A stretch of DNA of 35,850 nt from a virus. A model generated the notes under the pieces. The model searched no databases. It was not told the origin of the DNA and saw only the letters and a program-made list of their open reading frames with translations. The stretch spans positions 1 through 35,850 of IMG/VR virus record IMGVR_UViG_3300032116_000675; one strand, 5' to 3'. This document shows, in pieces, positions 16,640 through 23,008 of this stretch (position 1 is the stretch's first letter; each line of letters opens with the position of its first letter). The position numbers were made by a program, and so were the translations under genes.

Positions 16640-17267
16640 TAGAAATATTTGAACCTGAACTTCCGAGTTTGGTTAATTTGCAATAACTTCCTATTGAAGT
16701 TGTATAAGCACCACCAGGTGCTGCACTTAATAAATATAGTGGAATAAAAGTTCCTCCTGAATTTATACTAAAACTTCCACGAATTTGAATTACAATAAAT
16801 CCCGCAGCACTAGTTAAACCACTTAAAATTGCTGTTTGAGTGTTAACAGAAATGAATGATTGAATACTATCTGTAGTTATACCTTGAGTAAAACTGGCAG
16901 TATTATATTTAATTATACTTGAATAGTTTATATTATTAAAAGTTGATGTTCCACCAAATCCAATTAAAAAGTTATGTGATGTTACACCGGCTGATTTAGA
17001 AAATGCGTAAAGGGCTTCAATTTCATATTGAGTATTTGATTCTACTGTAGCAGAAGCTCCAAAAACACTTTGATTTCCGGTAGCATTTGAACCAACTACA
17101 GGTGAATTTAATCGATATAATAAGAAATCTGTTTTATTAACACATGAAGTTAATCTACCTTGAGCATCAACTGTTAATGACGGAGATAAACCCGATGTAT
17201 TACCATAAGAACCTGGTGTAACTTCGGTATTTGCTAAATTAAATGATTTTACTCTTGTATTGGCCAT
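16623..17267 (-). CDS. Fibre-like structural protein, first gene of the host-recognition cassette
   Basis: 214 residues. The N-terminus M-A-N-T-R-V-K-S-F-N-L-A-N-T is followed by a segment with L-T-V-D-A-Q-G-R-L-T-S, a common phage fibre motif. The rest is beta-rich with few charges (V-F-G-A-S-A-T-V-E-S-N-T-Q-Y-E-I-E-A-L-Y; N-F-L-I-G-F-G-G-T-S), resembling the head domains of cyanophage structural proteins. It ends T-K-L-G-S-S-G-S-N-I-S-I-G-T-W-A. It is preceded by an AAGAGG site and a late-promoter-like octamer, so it probably heads the minus-strand operon. Confidence 0.72.
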   Translation of the reverse strand: MANTRVKSFNLANTEVTPGSYGNTSGLSPSLTVDAQGRLTSCVNKTDFLLYRLNSPVVGSNATGNQSVFGASATVESNTQYEIEALYAFSKSAGVTSHNFLIGFGGTSTFNNINYSSIIKYNTASFTQGITTDSIQSFISVNTQTAILSGLTSAAGFIVIQIRGSFSINSGGTFIPLYLLSAAPGGAYTTSIGSYCKLTKLGSSGSNISIGTWA

Positions 17268-17288
17268 GAATACCTCTTGATTGATACA

Positions 17289-17296
17289 CTATTTAG
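17289..17296 (-). promoter_or_regulatory. Late-promoter-like CTAAATA before the minus-strand cassette
   Basis: The minus strand reads A-C-T-A-A-A-T-A-G here, sharing the TAAATA core with the perfect octamers at 6881 and 25122 and the near-match at 3705. It lies 22 bases upstream of ATG 17267, in the only gap between the divergent late and early blocks. On the other strand a weak sigma70-like pair (TTGCAG at 17324, TATATA at 17347, spacer 17) faces the early genes. Confidence 0.45.
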
Positions 17297-17369
17297 TCAA
17301 ACTCACAATTACCCTATTTTATATTGCAGCACAACATAAAATTGGATATATACTTGTATAGGAGTTTTT

Positions 17370-17513
17370 ATGAGTTATCTACAAAAAATAATCAATTTTC
17401 TAGCACCGGATCATAAATCGGAGATAGAACTATTTATTGAGTCAAAAAATCCAAAGTCTACCGCTGATGTAGAACATTGGATTCAATATTATTCAAATTA
17501 CAGGAGAAACTAA
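17370..17513 (+). CDS. 47-residue protein, first gene of the early block
   Basis: Starts M-S-Y-L-Q-K-I-I-N-F-L-A-P-D-H-K-S-E-I and ends H-W-I-Q-Y-Y-S-N-Y-R-R-N. A TAGGAG site lies 6 bases before the ATG. The pattern L-F-I-E-S-K-N-P-K-S-T-A-D-V-E-H-W resembles small proteins of unknown function in Gram-negative bacteria (DUF3563-like by eye), so it could be host-derived. One base separates it from the next gene, whose ribosome site lies in its last codons. Confidence 0.7.
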   Translation: MSYLQKIINFLAPDHKSEIELFIESKNPKSTADVEHWIQYYSNYRRN

Positions 17514-17514
17514 T

Positions 17515-17763
17515 ATGTTTTATACATTCCCAACAGTACCAACTTTCAATGAAGTCGCAGAGCGTCAAAAAGATTTTATGAAAGCTTTCGTTGATTTGAA
17601 AGTTGATGGCTACAAAGCTTATATCAAAGCTTTCGACAATGCTACATATTCCTTTTTTACTACATATACCAAAGAGTCTGAAAAATTTGTAGTAGGATTA
17701 GGGAACTATGCAAAAGAAGCCATTGACTTTGAGCCAGGTAAGGTACAATCAAATAAAAAGTGA
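17515..17763 (+). CDS. Small helical protein, faintly phasin-like
   Basis: 82 residues. After M-F-Y-T-F-P-T-V-P-T-F it is predicted to be a single amphipathic helix: F-V-D-L-K-V-D-G-Y-K-A-Y-I-K-A-F-D-N-A-T then S-F-F-T-T-Y-T-K-E-S. The aromatic spacing and the G-Y-x-A-Y motif recall the short phasins that coat polyhydroxyalkanoate granules, but the match is by eye only. A CAGGAGAAAC site precedes the ATG. The next reading frame starts inside its 3' end. Confidence 0.65.
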   Translation: MFYTFPTVPTFNEVAERQKDFMKAFVDLKVDGYKAYIKAFDNATYSFFTTYTKESEKFVVGLGNYAKEAIDFEPGKVQSNKK

Positions 17764-17977
17764 TTTAAAATTTTGGTCACCAGTAGAACGAAATGGGTGG
17801 TACATTAAATTCTCCTTTTTAAAGGATGAACAAGTACTACTCATTTTTGTTTCTGCTTACACATGCCAAACTATCATTCGTTATTTCGATAACGAAAATG
17901 AAGCAGTTAAGTATATAAACTTTCTTTGCGAAAAAAATCCTAGTATATTATTACAAGGCAACGAGAACCCAGCATAG
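17708..17977 (+). CDS. Hypothetical 89-residue protein
   Basis: The core (F-W-S-P-V-E-R-N-G-W-Y-I-K-F-S-F then I-I-R-Y-F-D-N-E-N-E-A-V-K-Y-I-N-F-L) is a small alpha/beta protein that I recall from other phages without function. The start at 17708 gives a 56-base overlap with the upstream gene and an AGGGA site. The first 20 residues look unlike the rest, so translation may begin later by a non-ATG codon. The stop lies in the loop of the terminator at 17967. Confidence 0.65.
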   Translation: MQKKPLTLSQVRYNQIKSDLKFWSPVERNGWYIKFSFLKDEQVLLIFVSAYTCQTIIRYFDNENEAVKYINFLCEKNPSILLQGNENPA

Positions 17978-17990
17978 TCTGGGTATTTTT
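17967..17990 (+). terminator. Intrinsic terminator-like hairpin ending just before the next ATG
   Basis: ACCCAG-CATAGT-CTGGGT forms a 6-bp stem with a 6-base loop, followed by ATTTTT. The T run ends at 17990 and the next gene's ATG is 17991, so there is no room for a ribosome site outside the hairpin. It may end the short three-gene unit or control translation of the next gene. Confidence 0.6.
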
Positions 17991-18305
17991 ATGGCAAAAG
18001 AAAAATCTTGTCCTCGCTGCGGCACCACCCACACAAAACGTGGTCCATATTGCTCAAGGTCTTGCGGCAATGTTCGTGAGCATACCGAAGAAGATAAAAA
18101 AGTTCGCCGCAAAAAACTTATTGAATATCACCAAACACCTGAAGGTATTGCTACCCAAGAAAAATCTCGCCGCATGGTCACGGCAATGAACAAAGGTGAA
18201 GATTGGAGAGAAATTTCGGTAGATGATTTTGCTGTTGACATTCCTGACGTAACCGATTATAATCTAGATTACGATTCATCATGGGCTCGGGCAGAAAAGT
18301 GGTGA
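17991..18305 (+). CDS. Small zinc-binding protein
   Basis: 104 residues. The N-terminus has C-P-R-C-G (7-11) and Y-C-S-R-S-C-G (20-26), a treble-clef-like zinc site, followed by a highly basic helix (K-V-R-R-K-K-L-I-E-Y-H) and an acidic C-terminal half (V-D-I-P-D-V-T-D-Y-N-L-D-Y-D). Probably a nucleic-acid-associated protein; no family name can be given. No Shine-Dalgarno is visible because the terminator hairpin abuts the start. Confidence 0.7.
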   Translation: MAKEKSCPRCGTTHTKRGPYCSRSCGNVREHTEEDKKVRRKKLIEYHQTPEGIATQEKSRRMVTAMNKGEDWREISVDDFAVDIPDVTDYNLDYDSSWARAEKW

Positions 18306-18307
18306 GC

Positions 18308-18336
18308 TTGACAAATACCTTTTTCCGTGTTACAAT
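18308..18336 (+). promoter_or_regulatory. Strong sigma70 early promoter, start at the next ATG
   Basis: TTGACA (18308-18313), 17-bp spacer, TACAAT (18331-18336). The expected start 6-7 bases downstream coincides with ATG 18342, and no ribosome site precedes that ATG, predicting a leaderless message. The preceding GCTTG matches the phage's other early promoters. Confidence 0.85.
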
Positions 18337-18341
18337 GACGT

Positions 18342-18749
18342 ATGATTATCAATGGAAAAATACCGAAAACGCATCTCTTGGCAATTAACCATTTTGCCGA
18401 GTTACTATTCACGCCTGCAAGAATCTATCAATTAGAAATTACGGTAAAATATAAAAATTTAGACGTTTTCGGTCTAGTCTATATAGATAATTACAACCTT
18501 AAAGGCAAACCAGATTCTTTTATCATTGAAATAGATCGTTGTTTGAGTACAGATGATAAACTAAAAACCTTGGCACATGAAATGGTTCACGTAAAACAAT
18601 ATTCGTTAGGATATTTAAATGAATCGATGACAAGATGGCGAGGCAAAAAAGTTTCTCAAAATATCACCTACGAAAACAAACCTTGGGAAATTGAAGCAGA
18701 ACTCTACGGTTTAAACCTTTATGAATCTTTTGTAGCAAATTACCAATGA
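18342..18749 (+). CDS. SprT-like zinc metallopeptidase
   Basis: 135 residues. The motif L-A-H-E-M-V-H-V-K-Q-Y (residues about 83-93) is an HExxH zinc site preceded by D-K-L-K-T. The downstream R-W-R-G-K and W-E-I-E-A-E segments fit SprT/Spartan-like peptidases, where a third ligand lies after the helix. Cellular homologues act on DNA-protein crosslinks. It is a common gene in T4-like phages, but its target is unknown. It is the first gene of an operon running to 21392, and its stop overlaps the next start (ATGA). Confidence 0.82.
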   Translation: MIINGKIPKTHLLAINHFAELLFTPARIYQLEITVKYKNLDVFGLVYIDNYNLKGKPDSFIIEIDRCLSTDDKLKTLAHEMVHVKQYSLGYLNESMTRWRGKKVSQNITYENKPWEIEAELYGLNLYESFVANYQ

Positions 18750-19006
18750 AAGATTTACTTAAATTTCTACCACAAATACTCTCGGCCTTGCCAGAGTTAT
18801 CAAAGTATATTAAAATAATTCCTATACTGCTTGTATTAGCAGGCATTGGTTATGGTGCATACTATTATTTTTCGAATTACAAAGATCCCTATAAATGCGT
18901 AAACAATCAAGTATTTGAACAAATACGTGTTGATTCAAATGTTTATGTTTTTAAAGGCGAAGTCTGTATTGACGGTGAAAGGGTAAATAGTGAGTATAAA
19001 GAATGA
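18746..19006 (+). CDS. Small membrane protein with periplasmic cysteines
   Basis: 86 residues. A helix (P-Q-I-L-S-A-L-P-E-L-S-K-Y) leads into one membrane segment (I-I-P-I-L-L-V-L-A-G-I-G-Y-G-A-Y-Y-Y, about 25-42). The soluble tail has two cysteines (Y-K-C-V-N-N-Q and G-E-V-C-I-D-G) that could form a disulfide if outside. The same plan (membrane helix, C..C tail) recurs in the small gene at 24756. Function unknown. Confidence 0.72.
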   Translation: MKDLLKFLPQILSALPELSKYIKIIPILLVLAGIGYGAYYYFSNYKDPYKCVNNQVFEQIRVDSNVYVFKGEVCIDGERVNSEYKE

Positions 19007-19730
19007 ATCGTCATGTAATATTTGTGGTGAGAAAAAATTTCAACAAAAAATGTGTGAAAATTGTGGAAGCGAGTCTAGGCATAGATTGCTTTATTCCACA
19101 TTAGAAAAGTATGGATATTTAAACAAAAAAACCACATTCGAAAATATAAGAGTTTTACATATTTCTCCTGATCCAGGAATAGTAAATAATTTATTTTCAA
19201 TAATTGGATCAGGATATTACTTATCTGACTATAAATCAAAATACTACGAAAACTATAGTGAAAACTTACCCATACCTTTCCTTAGGTTAAAACTACCGGA
19301 CGATATTAGAATATTTTCCGACAATTACTTCGACCTTATCATACATTCTAGTGTTTTAGAACATATTCCGGGAAAATATGTCGATCATTTAACTGAACTT
19401 GTTAGAATCCTTAAACCTAAGGGACGTATGATATTTCATGTTCCTCTTGCAAAAGATTTTTTATCAACAAAAACAATAGAAGGAGGCGAGTTTTTAACTA
19501 GTGATGAAGAAAGAATTCTTATACATGGAGAAAACGACCATTACAAAACTTTTGGGTATGATTTCTTCATAGAAATTAAAAAACTAAATGGAAATTTTTG
19601 CGTCGAAACATTCACAGAAGAATTTAAAAAGAGTATCGAGGCTTTTCATGTTAAAATCACACATTTAAATCAATTAACTACTATTTTTACTTTTACAAAA
19701 AATGAAAATACACAAGAAAGCAGCAATTAA
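18990..19730 (+). CDS. Zinc-ribbon class I SAM-dependent methyltransferase
   Basis: 246 residues from a GTG start supported by GAAAGGG 6 bases upstream. The N-terminal C-N-I-C-G and C-E-N-C-G pairs form a zinc ribbon (about 9-28). A Rossmann-type methyltransferase follows: R-V-L-H-I-S-P-D-P-G (motif I position), Y-L-S-D-Y-K-S, F-D-L-I-I-H-S-S-V-L-E-H-I-P (motif IV) and L-K-P-K-G-R-M-I-F-H-V-P (motif VI region). The S-x-V-L-E-H-(I/V) signature is typical of small-molecule or glycan methyltransferases rather than DNA methylases. The substrate is unknown. Confidence 0.83.
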   Translation: MSIKNESSCNICGEKKFQQKMCENCGSESRHRLLYSTLEKYGYLNKKTTFENIRVLHISPDPGIVNNLFSIIGSGYYLSDYKSKYYENYSENLPIPFLRLKLPDDIRIFSDNYFDLIIHSSVLEHIPGKYVDHLTELVRILKPKGRMIFHVPLAKDFLSTKTIEGGEFLTSDEERILIHGENDHYKTFGYDFFIEIKKLNGNFCVETFTEEFKKSIEAFHVKITHLNQLTTIFTFTKNENTQESSN

Positions 19731-19980
19731 GACAGCTCTCATCATACTGTCTTTCTTCATGCTGATATTATTTCTAACCTTTATTATGATGAACATTCCA
19801 ACAAATTGGATTCTTCCTATGTTTGGTATCGTTTTACTTGGTATTCTTATACATGCCATTTACAAAGTAGTTTTAAATCAAATGAAATGGGATGAAGAAA
19901 TGTTGGAAAGAGAACAAGAATGGAAAAGACTTGACGCTGAACGATATGAAAGAAAGATGACACAAGATGACATTAAATGA
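19702..19980 (+). CDS. Two-helix membrane protein with a charged tail
   Basis: 92 residues. Two membrane segments (about 9-30, A-L-I-I-L-S-F-F-M-L-I-L-F-L-T-F, and 36-56, L-P-M-F-G-I-V-L-L-G-I-L-I-H-A) are followed by a charged amphipathic helix (E-E-M-L-E-R-E-Q-E-W-K-R-L-D-A-E-R). It overlaps the methyltransferase gene by 29 bases and the next gene by 14. No function is recognised. Confidence 0.7.
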   Translation: MKIHKKAAIKTALIILSFFMLILFLTFIMMNIPTNWILPMFGIVLLGILIHAIYKVVLNQMKWDEEMLEREQEWKRLDAERYERKMTQDDIK

Positions 19981-20254
19981 TGAAGTGATGAATTCTCTGT
20001 CAACCATTTGGGCTCAAATGAGTGTCAGCCAGAGTGAATTTCTTTTATTCTCAATAAAAGATGAGAATGAATACAAGGAATTGATCAAAGAAAGGTTGAT
20101 TGGAAAATTATTAGATGAACTGATGAAATCAAATCATATTGAATTTACTGCACAGGACGATATGAATGAAATGAGTAAAATATATCGTGCCAGACTTGTT
20201 TCGATACCCAATCATTTAGTAGGAAAACTCCGAAAAGAAGGAAAAATACTATGA
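19967..20254 (+). CDS. Hypothetical helical protein, 95 residues
   Basis: Mostly helical and charged (S-E-F-L-L-F-S-I-K-D-E-N-E-Y-K-E-L-I; L-I-G-K-L-L-D-E-L-M-K). It ends with a basic stretch K-L-R-K-E-G-K. No motif or family is recognised. It is embedded in the operon with overlaps at both ends. Confidence 0.65.
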   Translation: MTLNDEVMNSLSTIWAQMSVSQSEFLLFSIKDENEYKELIKERLIGKLLDELMKSNHIEFTAQDDMNEMSKIYRARLVSIPNHLVGKLRKEGKIL

Positions 20255-20682
20255 TTTACTATGACGATGAACGAGAATATAGTGAAATTGTCGAACAATG
20301 GATTCGAGATTTCATTGCAACAATGGATGAAGGCACATTAGAGGCCGGTGACGATTCCGGTGAAGCACCATTTGGTGTGAAAATCATTTTTGATGGGTAT
20401 GGTTATGATGAAGAAAATGATTTAGAAAATAATGATACAAACACAATGTCGTTTGCGGTATTCATACACAAAAATTCATTGACGGAGGAATTTCCACCGC
20501 ATGAATTGACACCGTGGGCTCTGATTCATCGACCAAAAGAAGAAGTTTGTATTTGGGCTTGGTATGATGTAAATGCTGATGTTGTTGAAATCATACCGTT
20601 TGAAGATAATAATTCTACAGAGTTGGATCCACAATTCGTTACTGATTTGATTTTTAAAATTTATGCGAGAGAATTAGAATGA
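20251..20682 (+). CDS. Hypothetical acidic protein, 143 residues
   Basis: Strongly acidic (D-D-E-R-E-Y-S-E-I-V-E-Q-W; D-E-E-N-D-L-E-N-N-D) with a conserved-looking aromatic centre (L-T-P-W-A-L-I-H-R-P-K-E-E-V-C-I-W-A-W). No signal peptide or catalytic motif is visible. The low isoelectric point could suit a DNA mimic, but that is only a possibility. Coupled by ATGA to both neighbours. Confidence 0.65.
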   Translation: MIYYDDEREYSEIVEQWIRDFIATMDEGTLEAGDDSGEAPFGVKIIFDGYGYDEENDLENNDTNTMSFAVFIHKNSLTEEFPPHELTPWALIHRPKEEVCIWAWYDVNADVVEIIPFEDNNSTELDPQFVTDLIFKIYARELE

Positions 20683-21392
20683 GAAATAATTTCTTTGAAA
20701 TCACTTGGTCAGATTATAATTTCTGGCATATGTATTTTGTATGGCCTACAGAAAATAGTGAGGACAAATATTTAAAAATTTCATTTGGTTTTTGGAAATT
20801 CTTTGCAAGTATTGGACTATGGCCAACAAAAGGTGTCGGAGATTTTTCTTCAATTATGGGACCAAAATATGGATTCTCATATAGTGATGGTGTTTTGTTT
20901 ATCTTTAAAGGCCTCGATAAGTACACAGCGATTGATATGCCGTGGCGTTGGCAAATTGTTCGCCATGACCTTTTGCTACCTAATGGTAGTGTATATGAAA
21001 GCAATCGTTGGGATTATTATGGCAAAGAAATTGGTAAACATTACCAATGGCATCAAATTCTAGAAGGCTGGCACGATCCAAATATTCGAAAGAGTTTATT
21101 AGATCGTTGTACTCGAACAGTAGAATTGGATCATTATACAAAAGATGGCAGAAATCAAAAAGCGACTATCGCACTCACCGGCGAAGAAAGAGAATGGCGT
21201 TGGTTATGGTTTACATGGTTGCCAATATTCAATAAAGTTGAAAGGGTCGTTTCATGTGATTCAGATATTGAATTAGGCAAAAAAGCAGGAACATGGAAAG
21301 GCGGCATGATGGGTTGGAGTTGTGAGTGGTTATTAAATGAAAGTATGGAAGGAGCATTTTGGAGATGGTATGATAAGTGGGATGGCAATTAA
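20679..21392 (+). CDS. Tryptophan-rich phage protein, 237 residues
   Basis: Very rich in Trp and Tyr (F-W-H-M-Y-F-V-W-P; W-R-W-Q-I-V; R-E-W-R-W-L-W-F-T-W-L-P-I-F; F-W-R-W-Y-D-K-W). The segment W-K-G-G-M-M-G-W-S-C-E-W near the end is distinctive. I recall similar proteins of unknown function in other large phages. It has no signal peptide. It is the last gene of the operon starting at 18342; a new promoter follows. Confidence 0.7.
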   Translation: MRNNFFEITWSDYNFWHMYFVWPTENSEDKYLKISFGFWKFFASIGLWPTKGVGDFSSIMGPKYGFSYSDGVLFIFKGLDKYTAIDMPWRWQIVRHDLLLPNGSVYESNRWDYYGKEIGKHYQWHQILEGWHDPNIRKSLLDRCTRTVELDHYTKDGRNQKATIALTGEEREWRWLWFTWLPIFNKVERVVSCDSDIELGKKAGTWKGGMMGWSCEWLLNESMEGAFWRWYDKWDGN

Positions 21393-21423
21393 TTATGAGT
21401 GTGTTACCTATACAACAATCACA

Positions 21424-21452
21424 TTGACAAAAAAATTTAGATGAAGTATAAT
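21424..21452 (+). promoter_or_regulatory. Consensus sigma70 promoter
   Basis: TTGACA (21424-21429), 17-bp spacer, TATAAT (21447-21452): a perfect match to the bacterial housekeeping consensus. It drives the long operon that begins at 21483. The leader is about 25 bases and contains AAGGAG at 21472. Because it covers the ATG at 21441, that codon cannot be the start of the next gene. Confidence 0.9.
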
Positions 21453-21482
21453 ACAATAAACTCATTCATTCAAGGAGATATT

Positions 21483-21677
21483 TTGGACAACGGCAATAAA
21501 GAAATTCTAATCGATAAAGACGATTTAGAATCTATTTTACAAAAGGTGAAAGAACTTGGTTGTGATACGCCTTTTTACATTCGACAAAAACAAGAGCAAG
21601 AGAGTGATTCTTCATTTGAAATTGAAGTGCCTTTTAAATTAAAAGGAATTTTCGGTTTTTTTACGTTTAGGGTCTAA
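21483..21677 (+). CDS. Hypothetical 64-residue protein with a TTG start
   Basis: The TTG at 21483 is chosen because AAGGAG (21472-21477) lies 5 bases upstream, while the in-frame ATG at 21441 is inside the promoter. The product starts M-D-N-G-N-K-E-I-L-I-D-K-D-D-L and ends K-G-I-F-G-F-F-T-F-R-V, an alternating hydrophobic strand. No family is recognised. Confidence 0.68.
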   Translation: MDNGNKEILIDKDDLESILQKVKELGCDTPFYIRQKQEQESDSSFEIEVPFKLKGIFGFFTFRV

Positions 21678-21681
21678 CACA

Positions 21682-21906
21682 ATGGACGATACAATTTTCG
21701 ATGACGAGATCATCGAAGCTGCGGTAAAATTAGACGAGTTTTTGCTTGAATTAGTTAAACAGGGTTTTGGTGTAAATGCAATTAATGGTATTGTGTTAGC
21801 CCGACTAATGATGCTAAACAGGGAAACCGATAATGAATCTGATTTTTATACATTTCTAGGAACAATAAAAAAAGAAAGAATCACAACACCTAAAATACTA
21901 CAATGA
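21682..21906 (+). CDS. Hypothetical acidic helical protein, 74 residues
   Basis: Begins M-D-D-T-I-F-D-D-E-I-I-E-A-A-V-K-L-D-E and continues as a helix with F-L-L-E-L-V-K-Q-G-F-G-V-N-A-I-N-G-I-V. The core pattern (helix, then G-F-G-x-x-A-I-x-G-I-x-L-A-R-L) recalls small helical phage proteins of unknown role. Overlaps the next gene by ATGA. Confidence 0.65.
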   Translation: MDDTIFDDEIIEAAVKLDEFLLELVKQGFGVNAINGIVLARLMMLNRETDNESDFYTFLGTIKKERITTPKILQ

Positions 21907-22055
21907 ACGCAAATAATGTCATTTACTTAAAGCCTCAAGAAAAGCCAGAACCTATAATTGATTCTGATTACTTTGGTTCTGAGAAAATTCCAGTAAATGA
22001 CTTATTATCTTTAATTGATTTAATGAAGAAAGCAAAAGAGAATGGGAATTCTTAG
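21903..22055 (+). CDS. Hypothetical 50-residue protein
   Basis: M-N-A-N-N-V-I-Y-L-K-P-Q-E-K-P-E-P then a helical C-terminus (V-N-D-L-L-S-L-I-D-L-M-K-K-A-K). Support comes from its ATGA overlap upstream and the overlap with the next start. Function unknown. Confidence 0.6.
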   Translation: MNANNVIYLKPQEKPEPIIDSDYFGSEKIPVNDLLSLIDLMKKAKENGNS

Positions 22056-22200
22056 TCTTTTTGTTGATACTTTTTTTTCTTGGTTATTTTGGCACTGGTC
22101 AAGTGAAAATTATAATGAGGGTAAAAAAGTTTCTGCCTATCTTTATTTGTTTATGAGCGCCATGTTTGGTGCATTTGTTTTGAATACACTATTTAAATAA
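22042..22200 (+). CDS. 52-residue membrane microprotein
   Basis: Starts M-G-I-L-S-L-F-V-D-T-F-F-S-W-L-F-W-H-W (an aromatic interfacial helix) and contains a second hydrophobic stretch (S-A-Y-L-Y-L-F-M-S-A-M-F-G-A-F-V-L). Overlaps the preceding gene by 14 bases. Probably an inner-membrane protein; role unknown. Confidence 0.6.
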   Translation: MGILSLFVDTFFSWLFWHWSSENYNEGKKVSAYLYLFMSAMFGAFVLNTLFK

Positions 22201-22219
22201 AAGAATTGAGGAAAATATT

Positions 22220-22399
22220 ATGAAAGTTTTAACCACTACCACAATCGGTCGTTCGGTATCAATTGTGTGTAATCAAATTGTTAGAGTTGAAGAACATGGT
22301 GATTCGCATCGATCATGGATTTTTACAACAGATGGACAATCAGTTGTTGTTGATATGCCTTATCTCGAAGTTGTAGGATTTTTAAAAAGTATTGATTGA
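22220..22399 (+). CDS. Hypothetical 59-residue beta-rich protein
   Basis: M-K-V-L-T-T-T-T-I-G-R-S-V-S-I-V-C-N-Q-I followed by D-G-Q-S-V-V-V-D-M-P-Y-L-E-V-V. Alternating residues suggest a small beta-barrel. A TTGAGGA site precedes the ATG. No family is recognised. Confidence 0.65.
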   Translation: MKVLTTTTIGRSVSIVCNQIVRVEEHGDSHRSWIFTTDGQSVVVDMPYLEVVGFLKSID

Positions 22400-22408
22400 G
22401 AGTAAATA

Positions 22409-22591
22409 ATGTGGACTCTAGTTATCATGTTGCACGCCATTTCACCGAATGTACCTCCATCAAAAGGATCAATAACTTTACCTACTCAAAGTATTGAAGA
22501 ATGTCATCAAGTACGGGATTATGTAAAAAAGGCCTGGGAGTCTGACAAATATAGAGTAACAGCAAATTGTGTACCTAGTGCTAGGAGATAA
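22409..22591 (+). CDS. Small exported-looking Cys protein (paralogue of the minus-strand gene at 24919)
   Basis: 60 residues. A short hydrophobic N-terminus M-W-T-L-V-I-M-L-H-A-I is followed by K-G-S-I-T-L-P, S-I-E-E-C and V-T-A-N-C. The minus-strand protein at 24919 has the same M-W-x-L, K-G-S-I, E-A-E-C and V-N-A-S-C landmarks at similar spacing, so the two are paralogues with two conserved cysteines that could form a disulfide. It may be secreted or membrane-anchored. Function unknown. Confidence 0.68.
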   Translation: MWTLVIMLHAISPNVPPSKGSITLPTQSIEECHQVRDYVKKAWESDKYRVTANCVPSARR

Positions 22592-22592
22592 T

Positions 22593-22862
22593 ATGCAGCA
22601 ATTAGAAATAAAGTTTTTTTGGCCACTAACAGAACAAATTCCTCTTGACCTCGATTATACAGGTTGCGAATCATCAAAACTTTCACCATTAAAATTACAT
22701 TCGAATTATACTATACAAAATATAAATCATACTAACACTACCTTCGTTGCTAGCAATTTATCGATTGATGTAGATACTACAGTAATTAAAACAAAAGATG
22801 AACCACCATTCTATCGTAAGATGCTTTATAAAATGATGGGTATAAAATGGGAGAAAAAATGA
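22593..22862 (+). CDS. Conserved phage protein, 89 residues
   Basis: The start at ATG 22593 is chosen over the one at 22569 because AGGAGA lies at 22583-22588. The N-terminus M-Q-Q-L-E-I-K-F-F-W-P-L-T-E-Q-I-P-L-D-L is recognisable from T4-like phages and has no known function. The middle is rich in Asn/Thr/Ser strands; the end (F-Y-R-K-M-L-Y-K-M-M-G-I-K-W) is a basic amphipathic helix. Confidence 0.72.
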   Translation: MQQLEIKFFWPLTEQIPLDLDYTGCESSKLSPLKLHSNYTIQNINHTNTTFVASNLSIDVDTTVIKTKDEPPFYRKMLYKMMGIKWEKK

Positions 22863-23008
22863 GTGATACAAAATTCATGGAAGAATACACTGAGATGATA
22901 ATTGAAGAATGTCGTAAGGCTTTGCATCCTGAGCTTCGTGATATGATATCTCGCGGTCAAGCATTTGATTTAATCAAAAAACATTTTGGTATAAAAGAAG
23001 ATGAATGA
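22859..23008 (+). CDS. Member 1 of the (F/Y)-x-E-x-I-I-x-E-C / K-H-F-G paralogous family
   Basis: 49 residues. The core Y-T-E-M-I-I-E-E-C-R is followed by I-K-K-H-F-G-I-K-E at the end. This two-part pattern recurs in six more proteins of this operon. It is the shortest copy, lacking the N-terminal extension of the others. ATGA overlaps on both sides. Confidence 0.68.
   Translation: MSDTKFMEEYTEMIIEECRKALHPELRDMISRGQAFDLIKKHFGIKEDE

Noticed and set aside
21441-21482. Upstream in-frame ATG extending the gene at 21483
   Set aside because: The codon overlaps the promoter's -10 region and cannot be in the transcript; the TTG with a well-placed AAGGAG is preferred.
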